Origin: Coriobacteriaceae bacterium
Lineage (GTDB): Bacteria > Actinomycetota > Coriobacteriia > Coriobacteriales > UMGS124
DNA: 54,223 bases
NCBI GenBank assembly: GCA_019421015.1
Contig: JAHZGC010000028.1
Location: 1-54,223 of the forward strand
Direction of reading: 5' to 3'
The stretch's first letter is position 1, and each line of letters begins with the position of its first letter. Shown one piece after another: positions 1 to 7,912 of the stretch. The position numbers and the translations under genes were made by a program. A model generated the notes under the pieces. It made no database searches, was not told the DNA's origin, and was given only the letters and a program-made list of their open reading frames with translations.

Positions 1-1
1 T

Positions 2-571
2 ATCGGGTCGAACATCGTCAACGACGCGGTGGAGAATAGGGGAGAGCGGAAAAGCTTGCTTTTTGGGCGCATCGTGATATTGCTGGTGGCGGTTATTATT
101 TGTGTCCTGTGCGTAGCCAACCCTCCGCAGATCTTCTGGATCACCTATCTCGGGGCCACTGTTGTCGCGTGCTCTTGGCTGCCGGTCGCCCTTGCAAGCA
201 TATGGAGCAAAAGGGTGACCAAAACGGGCGCATTCTGCGGAATGCTGGTAGGGTTTCTGGTGAGCGCTTTCATGAAGATATTCACGGCGGCGAATGGCAT
301 TAGCCTGCCGATATACTTCGATCCCTTCTTTGTGGGCTTGGCCGCCGGGGTCGTGGCGCTTGTGGTCGGATCGGCCGTGACCAAAGTGACGGACACGGAA
401 CGGAGGGAGAGGGAATTGCTTTTCGTTGTGCCCGCTGAAGAGCTTGATCCAAAGGAAGTTAAGAAGACCAAGGTCATCATTGCGCTCTCCATCCCGCTGG
501 GTGTGTGCGTTACCGGTGTGCTTCTCGTTTTCTGGGCCATTCCTTATATGCAGGGGATTGGAATGTTGTAG
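2..571 (+). CDS. Sodium:solute symporter, C-terminal part (partial)
   Basis: The reading frame is open from the window edge, so the gene begins upstream and only about 190 residues are visible. They hold at least four strongly hydrophobic segments separated by short basic loops, ending in a last helix near the C-terminus. The pattern, with a motif like SNIVND before a charged loop and a helix containing WITYLGATVVACSWLP, resembles the last helices of the SSS (sodium/proline or sodium/pantothenate type) family of inner-membrane cation-coupled transporters. The substrate cannot be read from this part. No partner gene follows; the next 600 bases look degenerate. Family assignment is by resemblance only. 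Confidence 0.6.
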   Translation: MGSNIVNDAVENRGERKSLLFGRIVILLVAVIICVLCVANPPQIFWITYLGATVVACSWLPVALASIWSKRVTKTGAFCGMLVGFLVSAFMKIFTAANGISLPIYFDPFFVGLAAGVVALVVGSAVTKVTDTERRERELLFVVPAEELDPKEVKKTKVIIALSIPLGVCVTGVLLVFWAIPYMQGIGML

Positions 572-1157
572 ACACACGGGGTCAGTTCTGGGGTTCATCA
601 GAATCAGGGAATTCAAGGGGGCAAGACATCCCGGTGGCCGTTTGGGCATCGATGACCTCATCATAGAGGCGGTTTTGGTAACGCGTACGGTGAACCGATT
701 CCGCGTCTATGCGGAACGACCGACTTTGCTGGCAGCCGGATTATCCTCTCGTGCTATTGCTGCAGCGTGAACGTTCTGTGTCACGGTTGCACTGGTCGCG
801 TCGCCGGTGCGAGCGCCGCGCCGCTCGCACTGTGGTGCTAGGGCCGTAGTGCCGGCGGGGCATCCCTGAGTCCGGGAGGGTGCGGACAGAAACTTGAACA
901 CTGAGTGCCGGAGGTGTCTGGGGGGAGGTATACGAGGGCGCCGCTGGCCGGGGTGCTGTGCTTGATGCTGATGCCGTGGGCGTCACGCTGGGCGCCGTGC
1001 TCTCCTGGGCGAGGCGCGCGGGCGTGACGGGGGAGGTGAGGGTCGTGCTTGAGGACCCGGGCGGGGTGAACTGTATCGTTTTTTCGGACACCGCAAGAAG
1101 GGGTAAAGTGAAGGTGCCGCTTCGAAGGGGGAATCCGGCATGGCGGGCAGCCGCGTA
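572..1157. other. Gene-free stretch before an IS remnant
   Basis: No convincing coding frame is present in about 590 bases. A short hairpin of the form TTCCGC/GCGGAA lies near 698-715. An open frame at 958-1158 has no recognisable family and no good ribosome binding site. The right part may contain the eroded left end of the IS3-type element that follows. Confidence 0.4.
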
Positions 1158-1426
1158 ATGGGAAAGCCGTATCCCGAGTAATATCGCAAGGCCGCGGTCA
1201 ACGACGTAAGGCAGTCGGGGGGCCGCACCGGGTGCCGCCGGGGCAGGGCGGTGGCCGAGAGCCTGTGAGCGAGTTTGAAGAACGAGACGTGCTGCCGGGC
1301 CTCCTTCGCCAGCCGTGCCAAGGCGAGGGTCGCGTGCATCGACTGGATGGAGGGGTTCTATAACCGGTCGGGGCCCCACTCATCCATCGGACACGGGCGC
1401 CCCTCGGACGCGACGGGGGAGTTCTT
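1158..1426 (+). pseudogene. Internally deleted IS3-family transposase
   Basis: One frame reads like the start of an IS3 OrfA (MGKPYPE, stop, YRKAAVNDVRQSGG). It passes straight into the C-terminal part of an IS3 OrfB: a counterpart of the AVAES motif, a TGA where a Trp is expected, then ASLKNE and FYNRSGPHSSIGHGRPSDA, which matches the usual FYN-RRHSSLGYLSPxEF end of the rve integrase domain. The whole catalytic middle is missing, so the copy is dead. It abuts a headless acyltransferase gene, suggesting the insertion and later deletion removed that gene's 5' half. Confidence 0.7.
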
Positions 1427-1489
1427 GCGAAGGGCGGAAGCGGTCCTCGATTCGGCGCCGTCTTCCTGGCGGCCGGGGTCGCCGGGCCT

Positions 1490-2296
1490 GTGGACGTGGC
1501 GAAGAACTTCCTTTTCCCGCTCCGGCTCATCGACACGAGCTTCGTCCCGTCCTTCCTGGTCATGTACTGCATGATCCCGTTCCTGAACAGGCCGCTGTCG
1601 GCCCTAGACAAGGGCGGCCTGAGGAGGCTGCTGGGGCTCCTCCTCTTCGTGTTCACCTTCTGCACGACGTTCCTGGCGGCGCCGGCGGCCTTCTCCGGGG
1701 TGGGCTGGTACTGCACGCTCTACCTGCTGGCCGCCTACGTGCGGCTCTACCCCGCTCGCTGGTTCGGGGACCTCCGGGCCACGGGGCGCCTCCTGGCGGC
1801 CTGCGCCGCCCTCAGCGTGCTGAGCGTGGCCGCGATGACGGCCCTGGACGCCGCGCTGGGCGTGCCGCCCCTCGGCCACGCCTATTACTTCGTGAACGAC
1901 TCCGGCAAGCTCATGGCCTTCCTGACCGGGGCGGCGGCCTTCCTGTTCTTCAAGAACCTGGACATCGGGGTGAACGGGGCGGTGAACGCGGTGTCGGCCA
2001 CGGTGTTCGGCGTCCTGATGATCCACGCGAACTCCGACGCCATGAGGGCGTGGCTCTGGGGCGACCTCGTCGACGTGCCGGGGCTCTACGGGGCCCTGCC
2101 GACCCCGCTGCTTATCCTCGCCTCGTGCGGGGTCGTGCTCGCCGTCTTCGCCGTCTGCTCGGCGATGGACGCGCTGAGGATCAGGCTCGTGGAAAGGCCG
2201 CTGTTCGCGTGGGTGGGGGAGAACCGGGGGCGCATCGAGGGCGCCTTCAGGGAGAGGACGGCGGGTCTTCGGGCCTGGGCGGACAGGGCGTTGTGA
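1490..2296 (+). pseudogene. Acyltransferase-3 family membrane protein, 5'-truncated
   Basis: About 268 residues with roughly seven hydrophobic helices, beginning with a stretch typical of the middle of OafA/acyltransferase-3 proteins (IDTSFVPSFLVMYCMIPFLN). Full-length members have ten or more helices and catalytic His/Arg residues near the N-terminus. Those are absent, and the upstream DNA is an IS3 remnant in another frame. The intact protein would O-acylate a surface glycan. There is no ribosome binding site at the apparent start, so it is probably not expressed. An rfbB fragment follows directly, pointing to a lost surface-polysaccharide locus. Confidence 0.65.
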
Positions 2297-2312
2297 TGCG
2301 GCCGACCTCGGC

Positions 2313-2498
2313 CGCATCGTGGTGACCGGCGGGGCCGGCTTCATCGGCAGCAACTTCGTGCGCTGGGTGGTGGAAAGCCAGCTGGGTGTGACAGTGACTG
2401 TCCCCAACAGCCTCACCTATGTGGGCAAGCCTGCGAACATAGTGGAGGTACCCGCTGTAACTGCGCGCCTTTCAAAACGGGCCTTGTTCGCAGCCTGA
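2313..2498 (+). pseudogene. rfbB: rfbB (dTDP-glucose 4,6-dehydratase) N-terminal fragment
   Basis: The frame reads RIVVTGGAGFIGSNFVRWVV and then a LTYVGKPANI-like stretch, the classic Rossmann nucleotide-binding start of dTDP-glucose 4,6-dehydratase (usual form LTYAGNxENL). After about 45 residues homology stops and the frame runs to a stop. The family is about 330 residues long, so over 80 percent is lost. It belongs to the dTDP-rhamnose branch of cell-surface glycan synthesis and supports the view that this region once carried such genes. Confidence 0.7.
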
Positions 2499-2514
2499 GT
2501 TTAAAAGAAGACCC

Positions 2515-2562
2515 AAAAGGACCCTGGACACATCGAAGAGACGTTGTGGCCAGGGTCCTTTT
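2515..2562 (+). terminator. Rho-independent terminator
   Basis: A perfect 13-bp inverted repeat (AAAAGGACCCTGG / CCAGGGTCCTTTT) separated by 22 bases, ending in a T-rich run. It would have closed the old glycan operon and may work from both sides. Confidence 0.75.
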
Positions 2563-2651
2563 ATTTATCGATACTCGGCTCCGGTGCCCTATGAAGACTT
2601 TTAAGCTCTTGTTCGGGCCCTTCTACCGTCCCCATTTCCAATGGCGCTTCG

Positions 2652-2940
2652 TCAATGACAGCTCCCACAGGCATACACGCCGGCGTGGTGGCACGTCCGG
2701 CACAGATTCTGGGCACGCCCCTCGACCTCTCCGGAGGCGTGGGCCTTGTGGTGGTCCATGCACGATATGTCCGCGTGTTTTTCTCCCGCGGGTAACTGGT
2801 AGGGGTTCACGGTCGTACCCTCGGAGTCCACGCGGGCATCGCTGCGGCCCGCTCGGCGTCGTTGACCACCAGGACGACCTCGCCGCACATTGCAAGGTGG
2901 ATCCAAGGTCCGTAAGTCCCGGCGCAACGACGAGCGGCAT
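2652..2940 (-). pseudogene. Multihaem c-type cytochrome C-terminal remnant, frameshifted
   Basis: Read on the minus strand, one frame carries GTTVNPYQLPAGEKHADIS followed by CMDHHKAH, CRTCHH and a terminal CGSCH just before the stop. This is the spacing of small tetrahaem cytochromes that feed flavocytochrome reductases; CMDHHKAH looks like a CxxCH motif with its second Cys lost. Upstream homology seems to continue in another frame (WIHLAMCGEV, then NDAERAAAM), implying a frameshift. No start codon or signal peptide remains. The haem motifs are seen directly; the family name is inferred. Confidence 0.5.
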
Positions 2941-2954
2941 GTTCTGGGGCCGTT

Positions 2955-3755
2955 CTAATCATCCGCAGCGCTCTCACTCTCGCCTTTTTCTCCCGCTGCC
3001 GGGAACACTACCGAGAACGTGCTCCCACACCCCTCCTCGCTGTGCACGTTGATGGTGCCGCCGTTCTGCTCGACGATGTCCCTTGCGATGGACAGGCCAA
3101 GGCCGGTGCCTCCCTCCGCTCCCGGCCTGAATGAGCGGTAACGCTCGAATATGTGGGACAGGTTCTCCGGTGGAATCCCAGTGCCCGTGTCGGCAACATC
3201 GACGCGTATATGCCTGCCGTTCCGGTACGCCCGTATCTTGACGGAATCGCCGGCGCGACAGCTCTTTATGGCGTTGTCCAGCAGGTTCTCGAAGATCTGC
3301 ACGATGTAGGTGCCGTCGACGGTGCAAGGGAACGGCTGCTCAGGAAGCTGCATGTGCAGGGACACGCCTCGCAACTGGGGCGCCGGCCGCATCACCTCCG
3401 CCGCCCGCTCCACCGTGTCCCTTATGTCCAGCAGGATGGGGTCGAACCTGAGCCTCTTCGACTCGAGGCGCGAGGCGAGGGAGAAGTCCCGAAGCGTTCC
3501 CTCGACCTGGGTCACGTTCTTTTGGACCACGGCCAGGTACCGCGCCGCCGTCGTGGGCCCCTTTGCCAGGGAAGCGCTCGCCATCTCGCTGTAACCCCGG
3601 ATGGAGAACGGCGGCGTCTTCATGTTGTGCATCATGACCGAGAGGATGGGCCCTTGGGATTCGTCGGCCATCGGTTTGAGAAGGGTATGCGATGGGGTTC
3701 CCTGAAGATGGAATGCATCCGTTGGGTTCGCCGCCATGTCTCGCGGTTGTCCCAC
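2955..3755 (-). CDS. Sensor histidine kinase, catalytic part (probably truncated)
   Basis: The 266 residues contain a dimerisation box around residues 38-55 (MMHNMKTPPFSI, putative phospho-accepting His43) and a complete HATPase domain: N-box ENLLDNAIK near 156, G1 DTGTGIP near 189 and G2 GGTGLGLSIA near 215. The residue after the His is Asn, where HisKA kinases normally have Asp or Glu, so phosphatase or kinase behaviour may be altered. No membrane helix or sensory domain precedes it and no response regulator lies nearby. It is probably the soluble remnant of a larger kinase. The first ATG of the frame is used for lack of a better one; a ribosome binding site is not evident. Confidence 0.6.
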   Translation of the reverse strand: MGQPRDMAANPTDAFHLQGTPSHTLLKPMADESQGPILSVMMHNMKTPPFSIRGYSEMASASLAKGPTTAARYLAVVQKNVTQVEGTLRDFSLASRLESKRLRFDPILLDIRDTVERAAEVMRPAPQLRGVSLHMQLPEQPFPCTVDGTYIVQIFENLLDNAIKSCRAGDSVKIRAYRNGRHIRVDVADTGTGIPPENLSHIFERYRSFRPGAEGGTGLGLSIARDIVEQNGGTINVHSEEGCGSTFSVVFPAAGEKGESESAADD

Positions 3756-3766
3756 ACGTATGCCCC

Positions 3767-4441
3767 CTACCCCAGGTACTTCTCCGCTTGTAGCAAAAAC
3801 TCGGGCAGGTAGACCTGGGGGATGCCGTTTTGCCCGCGCCCTATGGTGTCGAGGGAGAGAACGTACTTGGGATAGTCGAGCCGCAGGGTTTCGAGCGGTT
3901 TGAACTCGCGCTCCATGGTGCGCTCGTCAGCCAGGATGTAGCAGACCTGGATGTAGCGGCGGTCGGAGCCGCGCGTGGCGATGAAATCGATTTCCAAGGG
4001 ATTGCCGCTGGGTTTTGACCGGTCAGCCACGTCTCCCACGGTCACATGCCGCCCATAACGCCTGAGCTCCAGGTACACGATGTTCTCAAGCACCTGGTCT
4101 ATATTGCGCCCGTTGTTGCCGTAGACCGCCTCGCGCAAGCCATGGTCGGCCAGGTAGTACTTTTCCTGGCTCTTGAACACCTTGTGGCTTATGGCATCCT
4201 CGCGGTTGGCTAGAAGCAACAACTGGGCGTCGCAGGCGGCCTGTACGTACTTGCCCACCGTTGCCGGGGCCATGCGAACGTTCTCGCCCTCGAGCATACG
4301 GGCGATGCTGCGGTCGCTGAAGACGTGCCCCACGTTGGCCATGAGGAAGGGAGGAGGCTCTGCGAGCAGCGATGCGTCGGCGATGGCGGCGCGCTCCACA
4401 ATGTCCTTGAGGACCACTGTGTCGTAGAGCGTGGTCCTCAA
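3767..4441 (-). pseudogene. AAA ATPase/DUF4143 protein, N-terminal ATPase half missing
   Basis: Begins at a TTG with RTTLYDTVVLKDIVER, the usual junction after the AAA domain in DUF4143 proteins. It continues with the winged-helix-like middle (TVGKYVQAACDAQLLL) and the nuclease-like C-terminal domain (EIDFIAT, then YIQVCY). Intact relatives are about 400-450 residues, as in the complete family member at 26964-28244 of this window. The P-loop half is absent, and a 10-bp tandem repeat occupies the place where it should be. Probably a deletion remnant. Confidence 0.65.
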
Positions 4442-4480
4442 TGGATTCGAGAACCGCGTCGATACCAGCCTGCGTTATGC

Positions 4481-4520
4481 TGCTCCCCAGTGCTCCCCAG
4501 TGCTCCCCAGTGCTCCCCAG
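4481..4520. repeat. Four perfect tandem copies of a 10-bp unit
   Basis: TGCTCCCCAG occurs four times head to tail, directly upstream of the truncated ATPase gene and just beyond the end of the next truncated gene. It marks the deletion junction between two broken genes. Confidence 0.95.
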
Positions 4521-4531
4521 TGCTTCGTGGT

Positions 4532-4999
4532 TTATGGGAGGTAGTAGAACTGGTATGGATCGTTGGTGCTTTTTCCCGACCAGAGCAGGATGTTTTTTGA
4601 GGCGAGTCCCTTCAGCGTGGCCGCTGCCGTCTTCCGGCTAGTTTGCGTCTCTGCGGCGAGGGTGCGTGGCGTCACCTTTTCGTGTTGTGCCGCCAGCCTG
4701 ACGGCTGCTTTTTCTTTCTTGTCAAGCGATGCAAACACGTCTAGCGGAATACCGTTGCCCTTGGAGTGCGCGAGGCAATCGGAGTCCTCGCTGATAGGCA
4801 TGAACGCCTCTTTTGCCCCCGGTCGGTCAAAAGTGAGGACAGTGGTATTGTCTGTTTGACTGTAGCGGAACCCCACGCCAGCCTCATCGCAGGTCGGCAG
4901 ACATACCAACGGGTGATTCGGGATTTCGGGCGACCCCCAGGGGTTTCTCCGCTGGCAAATCCGTTGTCCGTTAGGCGTTTTGTTCGTCGATTTCAGCAA
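4532..4999 (-). pseudogene. AlbA_2/Schlafen-type ATP-binding protein, C-terminal fragment
   Basis: The stretch from about residue 25 (EIPNHPLVCLPTCDEAGVGF, then NTTVLTF) resembles the end of the HATPase_c_4 region of AlbA_2 (RecG-like) proteins, and the last 60 residues form a winged helix-turn-helix (VTPRTLAAETQTSRKTAAATL). The DNA-binding AlbA_2 domain is missing and the first 25 residues look like read-through. It overlaps the 3' end of hepT. A fuller, frameshifted relative lies at 44860-46337. Confidence 0.5.
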
Positions 5000-5330
5000 G
5001 AATCAATTTGATCTGTTCCACAAACTCCGGAAGCCTGACCAGAAGGACATTAGCGATAACTGGCCAGCTCGTCCCCTCGTAGTCGTGGACTAGCCTGTGG
5101 CGCAAGCCGGCAATCTGACGCCAGGGGAGATCAGGATAGCGTTCCGTGATTTCTTCGGATATGCAGTTAACCTGCTCCCCGATGTCATACAGGGGCGTAG
5201 ATACCATCCACTGCAGCTCATAGTTATTTTCGAGACTGTCGAGCGAAATCTCTCGCTGCTCAACGGTTTGCCGAAGAAGCATGCCTATTTCCACGATACG
5301 GCGGAGCCTGTAGGCGTCGGTCTTTTTCAC
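4971..5330 (-). CDS. hepT: HepT-like HEPN ribonuclease toxin
   Basis: 119 residues, the normal length of DUF86/HepT. The HEPN active motif R-x4-H-x-Y is present as RHRLVHDY near residue 78. In characterised systems HepT is an RNase toxin and MntA silences it by adding AMP to the Tyr of this motif, so the motif Tyr is the predicted modification site. It starts with GTG, and that codon overlaps the stop of the upstream mntA (GTGA), so the two are translationally coupled. The 3' end overlaps a decayed gene. A degenerate second copy lies 1 kb away. Confidence 0.85.
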   Translation of the reverse strand: MKKTDAYRLRRIVEIGMLLRQTVEQREISLDSLENNYELQWMVSTPLYDIGEQVNCISEEITERYPDLPWRQIAGLRHRLVHDYEGTSWPVIANVLLVRLPEFVEQIKLILAEIDEQNA

Positions 5331-5620
5331 AGCGCCACCGCCTCCCGCAGGACCGCGTCGCGGAACGCGCCTAGCTTGAGCTCGGATTCCTCGTACACAT
5401 CGACGGATTTTCCGGTTGCACGGTGGAGGTCCTCGGCTACGGCCAGCACGTCAAAGGGGTCGCCGTCGCCGGCATGCACCAGCACGTCGATGTCCGATTC
5501 GGCCGTGGCTTCCTGGCGTGCATAGGAGCCAAAGAGGCGCGCCGATGCCATGGAGTAGCGCTGAAGAATCGGCTGCAGGATATCGCGCAGCTCAGCGTGC
5601 GTGTAGATGGCAGACGACAT
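5327..5620 (-). CDS. mntA: MntA-like nucleotidyltransferase antitoxin
   Basis: 97 residues. The start at the ATG of MSSAIYTHAEL is chosen for the GGAGGGAAG sequence seven bases upstream; the longer open frame has no such site. The minimal nucleotidyltransferase signature GS-x10-DxD is complete (GSYARQEATAESDID). It is the first gene of a two-gene operon with hepT and by family precedent neutralises HepT by AMPylation. About 75 residues are nearly repeated in the degenerate copy at 6469-6738. Confidence 0.88.
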   Translation of the reverse strand: MSSAIYTHAELRDILQPILQRYSMASARLFGSYARQEATAESDIDVLVHAGDGDPFDVLAVAEDLHRATGKSVDVYEESELKLGAFRDAVLREAVAL

Positions 5621-5679
5621 ACTTCCCTCCCTGGCAGTGGCGTGCAGGCAGCCGACCGGTTGGGTTGATTCTACCATGG

Positions 5680-5972
5680 AGGCAGGGGCGCCATACGTTG
5701 TGGTGCTCGGCAAGGCGCAGCTCGTACATGGCGCTTGCACCCCCGATCTTCCACATGCAGGTGGAGTCGATCTCGCCCGGCCCCGGCGCACCCTTGATCT
5801 CGGCGCCCATGGGCGAGGCCGACGCGGTGCGTATGTCGTGCAGCTGGGTCCCGACCTTCTGCATCATCCGCAGCCCATGCCCGTTGGGGCTGGTCGCCCG
5901 CACGCCCGTGACCTGCCCCGCGCCGTTGGGCACCGGCTCGGTGGCGGGCGTGTTAAACAGCGCCTGTTTCAT
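5680..5972 (-). pseudogene. FAD-dependent flavoprotein fragment with internal deletion
   Basis: The minus-strand frame begins KQALFNTPATEPV, then AGQVTGVRA. This resembles the strand before the conserved CTGG loop of FAD_binding_2 oxidoreductases such as fumarate or urocanate reductases. It then jumps to NGHGLRMMQKVGTQLHDI, which resembles the helix after that loop (usually GDG-x-MMQxVGAxLHDI). The 40 or so residues between are missing, and both ends of the protein are gone. With the cytochrome remnant at 2652-2940 it suggests a lost flavocytochrome system. The family call rests on short motifs. Confidence 0.4.
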
Positions 5973-6215
5973 TGGACTGCGCAGAGTGGGGTCGTGTTGA
6001 ATACGCCACGCGTTCCTGGGGCGGTCAAACTAATCTAAAATTGTCAGATTGTACCGTGCTCGACTTTGTCGAGCGCCAACGGGACTGTCAGGCCAACGCG
6101 GAAGGAAATGCGGGGCGCACGTTACCCCAGCGCGAACGGACGACCCACGAGGGGCCATGCATCGAGGCCCCGCAACTCGTGGAAGGGGGTGAGTTAGAGA
6201 CCCTCACAAACGAGA

Positions 6216-6251
6216 AGGACCGCAGCCCCCTGACCAAGGGTTCGCGGTCCT
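6216..6251. other. Hairpin in a gene-free stretch
   Basis: An 8-bp perfect inverted repeat (AGGACCGC / GCGGTCCT) in the gene-free DNA of 5973-6393. It has no strong T run on either side, so terminator function is uncertain. Confidence 0.5.
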
Positions 6252-6320
6252 AAACACATAAGGCGTCGCCCGCCCAGTCGTTAAATGATGCGGGCATCCG
6301 TCTGGTGCATGTTGTACCAA

Positions 6321-6365
6321 GTCGCCCGGATCCTGTATACGGGGTCCGGGCGACTACGGGGTTTT
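6321..6365 (+). terminator. Terminator-like hairpin
   Basis: GTCGCCCGGA / TCCGGGCGAC is a perfect 10-bp stem with a 14-base loop, followed after a few bases by GGGGTTTTT. No plus-strand gene is left to its left, so it is probably an orphan from the decayed region. Confidence 0.45.
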
Positions 6366-6393
6366 TCCGCCGGCCGATCTATCGCCTGGCAGG

Positions 6394-6463
6394 TGTTTTG
6401 TCCGCCAATTTCGGCGAGAATCAGTTTGACCTGATCCGCCAACTCCGGGGCCCGACCAAAAGG
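6394..6463 (-). pseudogene. hepT remnant (second copy, core deleted)
   Basis: The minus strand encodes PELADQVKLILAEIGGQN, matching the last residues of the intact HepT (PEFVEQIKLILAEIDEQN). Everything between the mntA stop and this tail is gone, about 275 bases compared with the intact copy, including the RNase motif. Only the antitoxin half of this copy could still be made. Confidence 0.7.
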
Positions 6464-6468
6464 ACGTT

Positions 6469-6738
6469 TTACAACGCCACAGCCTCTTGCGGGACCGCGT
6501 CGCGGAACGCGCCCGGCTTGAGCTCGGACTCCTCGTACACGTTGACGGCCTTTTCCGTTGCGCGGTGGAGGTCCTCGGCCACGGCTAGCACATCGAAGGG
6601 ACCGTCGTCGCTGGCGCGCGCCAACACGTCGATGTCCGATTCGGCGGTGGCCTCCTGGCGTGCATAAGAACCGAAGAGGTGGGCCGATGCCATGTGGTCT
6701 CGGCGTTGAGAGAACGCTTTCCTCCCAGGAAATTGCAT
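6469..6738 (-). pseudogene. mntA second copy, N-terminus replaced
   Basis: From MASAHLFGSYARQEA onward this is almost identical to the intact MntA, including the GS-x10-DxD signature. The first 23 residues of the intact protein, before the MASA motif, are replaced by unrelated sequence, and no ribosome binding site is placed well for either ATG. It may still yield a 75-90 residue nucleotidyltransferase core, but it faces no toxin. Confidence 0.65.
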
Positions 6739-6884
6739 ACAGATGGCTGGCCGATTGGACCGATAATAGCGTATGTTTCTTGGCGACGACCCCGCTTTCC
6801 TGCCTTGACCCTGTCCGTCCGCGGGGCATCCGCCCGCCCCCCGCTTGCCTGCCCATCCACCCGCTCACTGCAAGAGGAGCTCCC

Positions 6885-7787
6885 ATGAACCTCGCCCATC
6901 TCGAATACTTCGAGGCCGTCTGCCGCGAGCGGAGCATCACCGAGGCGGCGCGGACCCTGCACGTCACCCAGCAGGCGGTCTCGCTGGCGATGGCGGCGCT
7001 CGAGCGCGAGCTGGGCGTGCGGTTGCTGGAGCGCGGGCGCGACGGCGCGCACCCCACGGCGGCCGGGCGTGAGCTGCTCGGCAATGTGCGTGAGCTGCTC
7101 TTCTCGGCCAACCGCCTGCGGGCCCGGGCCGCCGCGCTGCGTCCGGGTATTGCGGGGTCGGTGGCGCTGGCCTACGCCACCTGCACGGTGCGCATGGACG
7201 GCCCCCATCCCAACCAGGCCGACCTCGATACGTTCGGTGACCAACACCCCGACGTCTCACTGCGTACGTTCGAGGCGGCGAGCGACGCCTGCCTGGCGCT
7301 GGTGTCCCAGGGCACAGCCGACCTGGCGCTTGTGGCGGGCCATCCCGACCCCGCGCTTTTTGACGGGAGATTTCTGCAGTCCAAGGAGCTCGTGCTTTGC
7401 GTGCCGGCCGGCCACGAGCTCGCGGACCGGGGAGAAATCTCCTACGCCGACCTGCGCGACGTTCCGCAGCTGCTGCCGCCCGACCTCAACTACTCCCTGC
7501 ATGCTACCGAGGAAGCGTGCAGACGCTGGGGCTTTGACCCCACTTTTTTGGAGGTGCCCCAGAGCGTTGGCGACCAGGTGGAGCTTGTGGCCGCAGGTTT
7601 TGCCGTGGCGTTCATGCCGGGCGACTACGAGGTGGCCCTGCAGAACCCTGCGGTGCGCCTGGTCCACATGCGACCCGAGGAGGCGTGCCGCATCCCCCTG
7701 TGGCTGGCCTGGTCGTCCGAGCGCGAGCTGAGCGACGCCGCCCGCGCGTTCGTGGACTACTTTGTGGGCGCGCTTTCGGGGCGGTAG
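6885..7787 (+). CDS. LysR-family transcriptional regulator
   Basis: 300 residues, the usual LysR length. The N-terminal winged helix-turn-helix spans residues 1-60 (FEAVCRERSITEAARTLHVT, then ALERELGVRLLER), followed by a linker helix and a periplasmic-binding-protein-like effector domain from about residue 90. The start is the ATG preceded by AGAGGAG at eight bases; the frame is open further upstream but reads through the mntA copy. It faces the flavoprotein gene at 7913-9589 tail to tail, so it is not a classic divergent regulator of that gene. The ligand is unknown. Confidence 0.88.
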   Translation: MNLAHLEYFEAVCRERSITEAARTLHVTQQAVSLAMAALERELGVRLLERGRDGAHPTAAGRELLGNVRELLFSANRLRARAAALRPGIAGSVALAYATCTVRMDGPHPNQADLDTFGDQHPDVSLRTFEAASDACLALVSQGTADLALVAGHPDPALFDGRFLQSKELVLCVPAGHELADRGEISYADLRDVPQLLPPDLNYSLHATEEACRRWGFDPTFLEVPQSVGDQVELVAAGFAVAFMPGDYEVALQNPAVRLVHMRPEEACRIPLWLAWSSERELSDAARAFVDYFVGALSGR

Positions 7788-7912
7788 GGGAGGGGCTCGG
7801 AGCGCTTCCATGCGCCGCTACGCAGGGCGCCGCGGGCCCAAACTCCTGGACCCGCGGCGCCCTCGAGGGCTTCTCCGCCAGCTCTTCGCTTTCTGAGTGC
7901 GCCTTCTACCTC

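Noticed and set aside
958..1158. Small gene of 66 codons
   Set aside because: No ribosome site, no family resemblance, and it lies in the eroded flank of the IS3 remnant.
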